A stretch of 20,908 nucleotides of DNA from CAZZNQ01 sp964655775 (GTDB lineage Bacteria > Planctomycetota > Brocadiia > SM23-32), in contig CAZZNQ010000072.1 in the NCBI GenBank assembly GCA_964655775.1, positions 1-20,908 of the forward strand, in the 5' to 3' direction. Made by a program: the position numbers and the translations under genes. Every line of letters starts with the position of its first letter. Position 1 is the stretch's first letter. Of this stretch, positions 14,045 to 20,908 are shown piece after piece. The notes beneath the pieces are model-generated. The model saw only the letters and a program-made list of their open reading frames with translations. It searched no databases and was not told the DNA's origin.

Positions 14045-14959
14045 ATGAAGCGTTTATCATTGGACTTTGGCGTCAAGGCGTTACACAATCACGTCATGAG
14101 CGCGGAAAGAAATCAAGCCTCCAACCGAACGTGGCAGGCGCTGGCCGTTGTCGGTCGGCGGCCGCACCACTACGCCCTGGGACCGGGTCGCGACGACGGC
14201 GACGAGTTGTTCGACGACTTCGACCTGTGGGTGGGGTTGCGCGGATCGTGCAGTGTTCGGATGCTGGATCGGACGCTGACACTCCGGGCCGGTCGGGCGA
14301 TTCTCATCCCGCCGGGCGCCCGGGCCAGGCAGTTCACGGACCGCGGGCAGGAACTGTCCATGATGTTCGTGCACTTCGATTGCCGCATCGGCGGCGAACC
14401 GGTCCGCGAGGCGCTCACCTACATCGACGCCGATGGGCTGCGGCTCACGCTGCCCGGCGTCCCGACGCTGTCGCTGGTGGCCGAGGTCGATTCCGAGGCC
14501 CTGAGCGTGAGGCTGCGGCAGGTGCGCCGGTGCCCCACGGACGACCTGCGCCAACTGAAGACAAACGGGGTGCTCTGGGACGTCATCGGCAGCCTGCGCG
14601 AGGCGCACCTGGGGCTTTCCGGATCGGTGGAACGGGAGCGCCTGGCGGCGGCTGTTGCGTTCTTCGAAGGCAATCTCGAACGGCCGATCTCGCTGGCGGA
14701 CGTGGCCGGGCATGTCCACGTCTCTCCGGAGACGCTGGGCCGGCTGTTCCGAGCCCATTACCAGACCAGCCCGATGCAGTATCTCATAGGCCTTCGCATG
14801 GCCAGGGCGCGGGAGCTGCTCCAGAACCGCGGCTACACGATCTCCCAGGTGGCATCCGCCTGTGGATACGCCTCGGTGCAGTACTTCAGCCGGGCGTTCA
14901 AGAAGGCATTCGGCCGGCCGCCGGGAGCATTTCGTCGGCGTCTTCCGCTCATCCCGTGA
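14045..14959 (+). CDS. AraC-family transcriptional regulator
   Basis: From ATG 14045 the protein has 304 residues. The N-terminal cupin-like sensing domain includes FDDFDLWVGLRGSCSVRML and LRAGRAILIPPGARARQF, then MMFVHFDCRI. The C-terminal double helix-turn-helix (about the last 100 residues) contains ISLADVAGHVHVSPETLGRLF, then YTISQVASACGYASVQYFSRAF and FGRPPGAFR, the full AraC signature. Such proteins usually activate sugar-utilisation genes on ligand binding. Its position, divergent from the DegT-glycosidase operon, makes that operon its likely target. Neither start candidate (14045 or 14096) has a clear ribosome binding site. Its stop lies 21 bases from the convergent glycosidase gene end. 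Confidence 0.9.
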   Translation: MKRLSLDFGVKALHNHVMSAERNQASNRTWQALAVVGRRPHHYALGPGRDDGDELFDDFDLWVGLRGSCSVRMLDRTLTLRAGRAILIPPGARARQFTDRGQELSMMFVHFDCRIGGEPVREALTYIDADGLRLTLPGVPTLSLVAEVDSEALSVRLRQVRRCPTDDLRQLKTNGVLWDVIGSLREAHLGLSGSVERERLAAAVAFFEGNLERPISLADVAGHVHVSPETLGRLFRAHYQTSPMQYLIGLRMARARELLQNRGYTISQVASACGYASVQYFSRAFKKAFGRPPGAFRRRLPLIP

Positions 14960-14980
14960 GCGGGCAAAGGCCGTCCTGCC

Positions 14981-17959
14981 TCAGCCGCGAGTGCGGTATT
15001 CGACTATGATCGGCGTCGTCGGCCCGAGCGGACAGACGAAGTAGTCTTCGGTCCACGGGATGTCCGGATCGTCGCGGCGTTCGTACCAGTCCTTGGCCGC
15101 GCGGTTGCCGGACCAGCTCTCCCGACCGGGCCGGTAGGGCTCCCCTTCGGGACGGTGATGGGGGCCCAGCAGGTTGCGCAGCGAGGTGACCAGCTCGATC
15201 TCCACCTCGTTTGCGCCCTCGTGGACCAGGTCGCTCACGTCCACTTCGTACGGCGCCCACGCCAGCGCGCCGGCCTCTTTGCCGTTCACCTTCACCTTGG
15301 CCAGAACCGCGCCCGGTTCGCCGGACGTCAGCACCACGCGTTCGCCCTCCTCGGCGGCCGGCAGCTTCACCGTCTGGGTCAGGCTGACCCGCCCGGCGAA
15401 GAACGGGTATCCCTCCAGCGTCAGGTCGCGCTGGAAGCTCCCGGTCTCGTCGGTCACGGCGAACTCCGGCGCCAGCCGCGTGCAGCGGGGCTTCGGTTCG
15501 GACGTCGAGAGCCGCGCGCCCACGCCGAAATCGCCGATCAGGTAGATCGCCTCCAGTTCCGTGCCGCTCGCTGTTTGGAACAGGCCGCTCAGGGCGAACT
15601 TCGTGGTCTCCGGCATCTCGAAAGCACGCGTGATCTCGACCGTGTTCTCGCCCTCGACCAAAACGTCGGCCACGTCGACGGGCAGGAACGACCGGTCCAC
15701 GTAATAGGGCAGGCCGGCGTATTCCACGGCCGTTCCGTTCACCGATATCGCCCAGTCCGCCGCGTCCTCGATCACGATCCGCGCGTCCGACGGCGTCGCG
15801 TCCACCTGGAACCGATACTGAAGCGTAACCGGGCCTTCGTAGCCGTCGTTGATCTGGATTTCCTGCACGGCGGAAACGGGCAGCACGTCGCTCCACTCGC
15901 CGTCGCCGCGGCGGAACCGGCAGTAGTCCAGCAGCACGGCGTTCGGCGAGCTTCGGCGCACGCCGTATTCGCCGCTCAGTTCCACCATGCGCGTCACCTT
16001 CTCCGGTTTCGGCGCGTCGGCGTCCGGCTTGCCCGGCTTGAACAGCAGCAGATGCGATGCAGTGGGAGGGAAGTAAAGGTCCACGCAGGTCGAGGAGTCG
16101 TCGGATGACTGCGGCAGGCTGCCGACGGCGCCGGTGGTCAGATTCCAGCGCTCGACGCGGCCCACGGCCGGTATGGTCAACCGGGCGCGCACGGCGTCGC
16201 GGGTGCTGTGGTTGGCCAGGAAGAACAGCCGCCCGCCGGCCACGAGCCGCTCGTGGATGTAGACGTCGGATGCCTCGCCCTCGGCCGCCTCGAAGGAGAA
16301 CTCCTGTGGACAGACGCCGTCCAGCGCCTCACGCAGCGTCTCGGGTCTGTTCGGTATGCGGCGCGTCGCCTCGATGAAACGCTCGATCTCGGGATCGGGC
16401 CGTCCGTCGATGCGGTCGGGTGCCTCTCCGACGCTCAGCACCGTTCCGCCGCCGCGCATGAACTCCTCGAGCAGCTCGATGGTGGTCGCGCGCAGCGTCA
16501 GTGCGTCCGGCAGCACCACGGCGTGGTACTCGGCCTCGCCTACGGCGAGAGTGCCGCCCTCGACTCGCCCGTGGCGCGCCATCAGGGTTTCGTCACCGTA
16601 ATGGAATCCGCGATGAATGGCCAGCAGGTTCTCGCTGGTGCGCTGGAGTCCCTCGAACAGGGCGCGGATCTCCTCGGGTTCGTTGATGCGGTCCAGGGTG
16701 TCCTTGTGCGTCGGGTCGTACAGGCAGAAGCCGGATTCGACCGGGTGCAGCACCAGCACGTCGGCCCGGTACTCGCCCTGGCGCATGCAGTAGGAGAGAC
16801 GCGAGAAGTGGTCGGCGACGATACGGTTCTCCGTCCACCAGGGTTGCTGGTAGGAAAGCTGCGGGACGAAGATGCGTTTGCGGCGCCCGCGCAAGGAGTA
16901 GAAATAGCCGTGGTAGCAGCGATAGTTGATGCCGAGCATCTCCATCCATTCGGCGATCAGTTTGCGCTCGCCGAACGTGATGGCGGGGGTGCTCACGCCG
17001 TACATCTCGGCCAGCACTCGGCGTGTGCCGAGCTGGGCGGCGGCGCTGGACGCCTGCTTCGGGGGCAGGATGAAGGGCACGCCGGCCGGCCAGTCCAGGT
17101 TGTGCGTAAGGTGGTCGATGCCGGGCAGTTGCATGTACTCGTAGCACGGCATGCAGGCGGCGGTGAAGCCGATCTGCGCCTGGATGGTGTCCTCGCCCAT
17201 CAGGTGGCCACTGAAAGAGATGCCGTGCTCTTCGCACCATCGGCTGACGGTGGCGAAGTAGGACTCCAGCAGCATGCCGCCGGCCGCGCGCCAGTAATGG
17301 TGGCGCACGGTCTGCCAGTCGCCCACCTGGTCGAACAGGCTCGGAAGGTTCTCGATGAGGCTGTAGCCGTAATCCTCTTCGAACCGCTCGGGCAGCCGTG
17401 CGGTCCAGGGCATAAGCGGCGGCCGGAAGTGGGGTTCGTCCACCCAGACGGTCTCGATGGTCTTGCCGAAGTACTTGCCGAACCGTTCCTGCCAGGGGCC
17501 GGTATAGGCCAGCTCCATGTAGGCCCGGCAGGCTTCGGGATTCAGCAGGTCCAGCACGTTCGCGCGCGGACGGGCGTAGTAGTCGAACTCCTCCGTCTGC
17601 CGCAGCAGCATCTCGGCGTCCTCGGCCGGTTCACCGCACGGACGGCGCACGATGACCTGGTGCTGGTGCTGCTCGGGCAGATCGGGGATGCCGGAGGGCA
17701 TGTAGCCGGCCTGCAGCCAGACGCCCATGCCCAGCTCGTCCGCCAGGCCGACGATGCGGTCCTGCATGCGCATCCACTCGTCGCTGAGGTATTCGGTGCG
17801 CAGGCCGTTGAAAGTGCGCGCGATCACGGCGCCCCAGCCTTCGTCGTACATGCCGCGCAGTTGCCTGCCCAGTTCGTCCTCGTCCAGCTTGTCGTTCAGC
17901 ATCCAGAGGGCGACGCCCCTGTATTCGATGCCGGGTTCCGCGAATGCCTTGGAATCCAT
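14981..17959 (-). CDS. GH106-like (alpha-L-rhamnosidase-type) glycoside hydrolase
   Basis: This 992-residue protein has no signal peptide, so it is probably cytoplasmic. The N-terminus (YRGVALWMLNDKLDEDELGRQL, GLRTEYLSDEWMRM) matches the large GH106 and related multidomain glycosidases that begin with a TIM barrel. Asp174-Glu175 in TVWVDEPHF are the best catalytic candidates. The barrel and a following Rossmann-like part (VLVLHPVESGF, GGTVLSVGEAP) extend to about 520. Beta domains follow, and a GH2-type jelly-roll near the end is marked by KVKVNGKEAGALAWAPYEVDVSDLV. GH106 enzymes release L-rhamnose, but many relatives have unknown specificity. The ATG has only a weak AAAGGT upstream. It is preceded by, and overlaps by 64 bases, the end of the terpene-cyclase-fold-like gene. 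Confidence 0.75.
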   Translation of the reverse strand: MDSKAFAEPGIEYRGVALWMLNDKLDEDELGRQLRGMYDEGWGAVIARTFNGLRTEYLSDEWMRMQDRIVGLADELGMGVWLQAGYMPSGIPDLPEQHQHQVIVRRPCGEPAEDAEMLLRQTEEFDYYARPRANVLDLLNPEACRAYMELAYTGPWQERFGKYFGKTIETVWVDEPHFRPPLMPWTARLPERFEEDYGYSLIENLPSLFDQVGDWQTVRHHYWRAAGGMLLESYFATVSRWCEEHGISFSGHLMGEDTIQAQIGFTAACMPCYEYMQLPGIDHLTHNLDWPAGVPFILPPKQASSAAAQLGTRRVLAEMYGVSTPAITFGERKLIAEWMEMLGINYRCYHGYFYSLRGRRKRIFVPQLSYQQPWWTENRIVADHFSRLSYCMRQGEYRADVLVLHPVESGFCLYDPTHKDTLDRINEPEEIRALFEGLQRTSENLLAIHRGFHYGDETLMARHGRVEGGTLAVGEAEYHAVVLPDALTLRATTIELLEEFMRGGGTVLSVGEAPDRIDGRPDPEIERFIEATRRIPNRPETLREALDGVCPQEFSFEAAEGEASDVYIHERLVAGGRLFFLANHSTRDAVRARLTIPAVGRVERWNLTTGAVGSLPQSSDDSSTCVDLYFPPTASHLLLFKPGKPDADAPKPEKVTRMVELSGEYGVRRSSPNAVLLDYCRFRRGDGEWSDVLPVSAVQEIQINDGYEGPVTLQYRFQVDATPSDARIVIEDAADWAISVNGTAVEYAGLPYYVDRSFLPVDVADVLVEGENTVEITRAFEMPETTKFALSGLFQTASGTELEAIYLIGDFGVGARLSTSEPKPRCTRLAPEFAVTDETGSFQRDLTLEGYPFFAGRVSLTQTVKLPAAEEGERVVLTSGEPGAVLAKVKVNGKEAGALAWAPYEVDVSDLVHEGANEVEIELVTSLRNLLGPHHRPEGEPYRPGRESWSGNRAAKDWYERRDDPDIPWTEDYFVCPLGPTTPIIVEYRTRG

Positions 17960-19059
17960 GTCGTGACCGTACCTTTCTGTAGACGGCGAACCATCGGGCG
18001 GGGAGACGCAACCGGCCGCCCCGCCGGGACAGGAACGGCACTATACCCGCGCCGTCGCGGCCCTGCAAGCACGGCGGGCGAGCCTATACCTCCATAGCGG
18101 CCCGCTGCTCTCAGCACGTATAGAGCATCGACGGTGACGAACTCGTTGGTCCTTCGTTTGCCGCTGGGGGCCCACGTGACGGCCTCCTTCCCCGACCCGC
18201 GCTTGGTCCTGCCACACGGAGTGCGGTACCACCTCGCCTCGGCCGGCCAGCCGCCGCTTCGCAGGCGCTTGGATTCCAGCAGGTCCAGGGCGTCGGAGCA
18301 GCGCGGATCGCCGATGAGGTCGGCCTCGGCCAGCACCTTGAGCCCGAACAGGAAGTCGTAATGCCAGTAGGGTGGGTAGTGCAGTTTCGCAAACCGGCTG
18401 TCCATGAGCTTGCCGTCGCGAAGCCGATAGAGCAGTCGGCGCTTGAGGAAGATGTCCGCCGCGCGTTCGGCCGCGTCCGAAGCGGCTTCATCCCCGGTCG
18501 CCCGGGCGTGGGCGGCCAGCCCCCGCAGCGGGATCAGGGTTTCGTGGTAGGACGAGTTTACGGCCTCGGGCCGTTTGTCGCAGTTCCAGCCGCCGTCGTC
18601 CCACTGGCTCTGGATAAGCATCTCGACCAGTGGCTCCAGGCGTTCGTCCGCCAAGCCGAGGGCATGGAGGTAGTAAAGGGCGTTGCCTTCCTGGGAGCAG
18701 CAGTTGCGCCGTCGGCCGCAGATGATGGGTCGTCTGCGCGGTCGGCCGTCGTGCGGCAGCAGCCATTCGATCACACGCTCCCTCCAGGGCTCCAGTTCCC
18801 GGTCGCCCGGGGGATAGCCGATATCCGCCAGGGAGGCCATGCGCCAGTGCACGCCGCGCCACTTCGAGTAGGGATGGTGGGAGAGCGGATCTTCGTCGCC
18901 CTCGCGTCCGGCCAGGCAGCGGCCTCGGGACGAGTTCCGGATGTCCTCGCGCAGCTCTCTGATCGATTCTGAGCTCGGGTCTTGCCCCAGGACCCGGGTG
19001 CGGGTCCGGTAGCGGATACACGGTTCCTCGGAGTGGAGCATGCGGTCTACGATGTCCAT
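17896..19059 (-). CDS. Terpene-cyclase-fold-like (squalene/prenyltransferase repeat) protein, with an atypical C-terminal tail
   Basis: The start chosen is ATG 19057-19059, with GGGAG about seven bases upstream, giving 387 residues. Residues to about 320 show helical repeats of the prenyltransferase/squalene-cyclase alpha-toroid: QSQWDDGGWNCDKR (150-163) and LRSGGWPAEARWY (267-279), plus YPPYWHYDFLFGLKVLAEA. There is no DxDD cyclase motif that I can see, and no signal peptide. Such proteins in glycan-degrading bacteria are of unknown role. After residue ~320 (VTVDALYVLRAAGR) the frame runs on for 66 Arg/Pro/Gly-rich residues that look non-coding. Another frame meets TAG at 18086-18084, so a frameshift or lost stop is likely. 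It pairs with the GH106-like gene downstream. Confidence 0.72.
   Translation of the reverse strand: MDIVDRMLHSEEPCIRYRTRTRVLGQDPSSESIRELREDIRNSSRGRCLAGREGDEDPLSHHPYSKWRGVHWRMASLADIGYPPGDRELEPWRERVIEWLLPHDGRPRRRPIICGRRRNCCSQEGNALYYLHALGLADERLEPLVEMLIQSQWDDGGWNCDKRPEAVNSSYHETLIPLRGLAAHARATGDEAASDAAERAADIFLKRRLLYRLRDGKLMDSRFAKLHYPPYWHYDFLFGLKVLAEADLIGDPRCSDALDLLESKRLRSGGWPAEARWYRTPCGRTKRGSGKEAVTWAPSGKRRTNEFVTVDALYVLRAAGRYGGIGSPAVLAGPRRRGYSAVPVPAGRPVASPRPMVRRLQKGTVTTWIPRHSRNPASNTGASPSGC
17997..18025 (-). other. Inverted repeat ahead of the GH106-like gene
   Basis: GGCGGGG (17997-18003) and CCCCGCC (18019-18025) can form a 7-bp stem with a 15-base loop. It lies 38 bases before the GH106-like start codon, inside the atypical tail of the preceding gene. 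There is no T-run, so it could modulate translation or be incidental. Confidence 0.3.
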
Positions 19060-19109
19060 CGGCGGTCTCCCTGTCTGAAGCCCTTGCCTGCCCGGCGCAT
19101 TCCCCGACC

Positions 19110-19138
19110 TTGACATCGGGAACGATGAGCATTATAGT
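19110..19138 (+). promoter_or_regulatory. Near-consensus sigma70-type promoter upstream of gap
   Basis: TTGACA (19110-19115), a 17-base spacer and TATAGT (19133-19138) form a near-perfect housekeeping promoter. Transcription would start near 19145, giving a leader of about 130 bases before the gap start codon. I see no recognised riboswitch in that leader. Confidence 0.75.
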
Positions 19139-19278
19139 TGCCCGTAGACGGTGGGGGTAGTCTCTGTGACCAAACACGGTTGCCGCACCGGACCCTCCGA
19201 CCGTGGCCCCGCCGGTCCCCCGGCACGAACCAAGCCAAACAGACTGCAGCGAGTTCTCAGAGAAAGGAGTTGCCGCAC

Positions 19279-20289
<1,011 letters not shown>

Positions 20290-20325
20290 ATCGTCTTGCC
20301 GCATTCGCAGCGGAGACAACCGAGC

Positions 20326-20356
20326 CGGGGTGCTTCCGTCCAGCGGAAGCACCCCG
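20326..20356 (+). terminator. Perfect 13-bp hairpin between gap and pgk
   Basis: CGGGGTGCTTCCG (20326-20338) and CGGAAGCACCCCG (20344-20356) are perfect reverse complements around a five-base loop, 37 bases after the gap stop. The following bases are CTTCTC, not a T-run. It may therefore act as a partial terminator or as a 3' end that stabilises the gap message while allowing readthrough into pgk. Confidence 0.65.
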
Positions 20357-20387
20357 CTTCTCAAGATGCGATATCCGGGAGCGTGCC

Positions 20388-20908
20388 ATGAAGACGATTC
20401 GGGACCTGGGGGACCTGGCCGGCAAGAGAGTCCTGATGCGCGTGGACTTCAACGTGCCGATGGACAAGGAGACCGGCGAGATCACCAACGATCTGCGCAT
20501 TCGCCGCGCCATGCCCACCATCCGTTACGCCGTGGATGAAGGCGCTCGCGTGATCCTTATGAGCCACCTGGGCCGGCCCAAGGGCGAGCCGAACCCGAAG
20601 TTCACTCTGAAGCCCGTTGCCGAACGACTGGCCGAGCTGATGGACTGCGACGTCGCCTTCGCCGAGGACTGCGTGGGCCCGAAGGCGCAGGGGCCGGTGG
20701 ACCGCATGCAGGACGGCGACGTGCTAATGCTTGAGAACACCCGCTTTCACGCCGAGGAAGAGGACAACGACGCCGAGTTCTCGAAGGAACTGGCCTCCCT
20801 GGGCGACGCCTACGTGAACGACGCGTTCGGCACCGCGCACCGTGCGCACGCCTCCACGGCGGGCGTGGCCGACAACCTTCCGTCTGCGGCCGGTTTCCTG
20901 ATCGAGAA
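20388..20908 (+). CDS. pgk: Phosphoglycerate kinase, N-terminal part (runs off window)
   Basis: The first 173 codons of pgk are present and the 3' end lies outside the window. MRVDFNVP, LMSHLGRPKGEPNPKFTLKP, LENTRFHAEE and NDAFGTAHRAHAS are the family's substrate-binding landmarks in correct order. The enzyme transfers phosphate from 1,3-bisphosphoglycerate to ADP in the cytoplasm, the step after GAPDH. The ATG at 20388 follows GGGAG by seven bases. The gene lies 98 bases after gap, with a hairpin between. Confidence 0.97.
   Translation, partial: MKTIRDLGDLAGKRVLMRVDFNVPMDKETGEITNDLRIRRAMPTIRYAVDEGARVILMSHLGRPKGEPNPKFTLKPVAERLAELMDCDVAFAEDCVGPKAQGPVDRMQDGDVLMLENTRFHAEEEDNDAEFSKELASLGDAYVNDAFGTAHRAHASTAGVADNLPSAAGFLIE

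Noticed and set aside
14060..14089. TTGGAC-N18-CACAAT as a promoter just before ATG 14096
   Set aside because: The -10 match is poor and would leave almost no leader. The upstream divergent element is more plausible.
13507..15009. A 500-codon + strand frame spanning the DegT gene and the AraC gene
   Set aside because: It crosses two real genes in the wrong frame and turns Arg/Gly/Pro-rich across the AraC coding region.
16208..18097. A 629-codon + strand frame opposite the GH106-like gene
   Set aside because: Low-complexity composition, no recognisable domain, and fully antisense to a well-supported glycosidase.

Overview
The window is GC-rich chromosomal DNA, probably from an uncultured bacterium of the Planctomycetota/Lentisphaerota/Verrucomicrobiota (PVC) type. 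This assignment is an inference. It rests on the mix of a URO-D-family protein, QueG-like Fe-S proteins, GH106-like and GH130 glycosidases and DegT enzymes, on a secreted-type protein with a C-terminal NCxxW domain, and on a GC-rich palindromic intergenic repeat. No rRNA, tRNA, CRISPR, transposase or integrase was seen.

Layout. (1) 2-1734, + strand: the 3' end of a large protein ending in a putative Cys/His domain, then a small secreted HEAT-like protein. (2) 1735-2135: a non-coding gap with an ankyrin-repeat relic and a strong hairpin between convergent genes. (3) 4832-2136, - strand: an IclR regulator followed by two tandem QueG-like Fe-S proteins, headed by a recognisable promoter with a direct-repeat operator candidate. 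(4) 13941-4976, - strand: a probable operon running DegT aminotransferase, secreted helical-barrel protein, URO-D-family protein, TIGR04076 protein, two secreted clan GH-A-like glycosidases and, after a three-hairpin repeat, a GH130 enzyme. (5) 14045-14959, + strand: an AraC regulator divergent from that operon. (6) 19059-14981, - strand: a terpene-cyclase-fold-like protein followed by a 992-residue GH106-like glycosidase. (7) 19110-20908, + strand: a near-consensus promoter, gap (GAPDH), a hairpin and the 5' part of pgk.

How the genes fit together. The central 13 kb looks like a polysaccharide or glycoside utilisation locus. Secreted barrel enzymes would act outside the cytoplasm. Cytoplasmic GH130 and GH106-like enzymes would process the oligosaccharides. 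The DegT, URO-D-family and QueG-like proteins would carry out sugar or methyl/redox chemistry, and the AraC and IclR proteins would control expression. No transporter, corrinoid protein or TonB/SusCD-like gene is present in the window, so the substrate cannot be named. The glycolytic gap-pgk pair at the right end is ordinary housekeeping. The least conventional parts are the discoidin-like domain inserted inside a glycosidase barrel, the paired QueG-like proteins with unequal cysteine sets, and the left-edge Cys/His domain with its neighbour.
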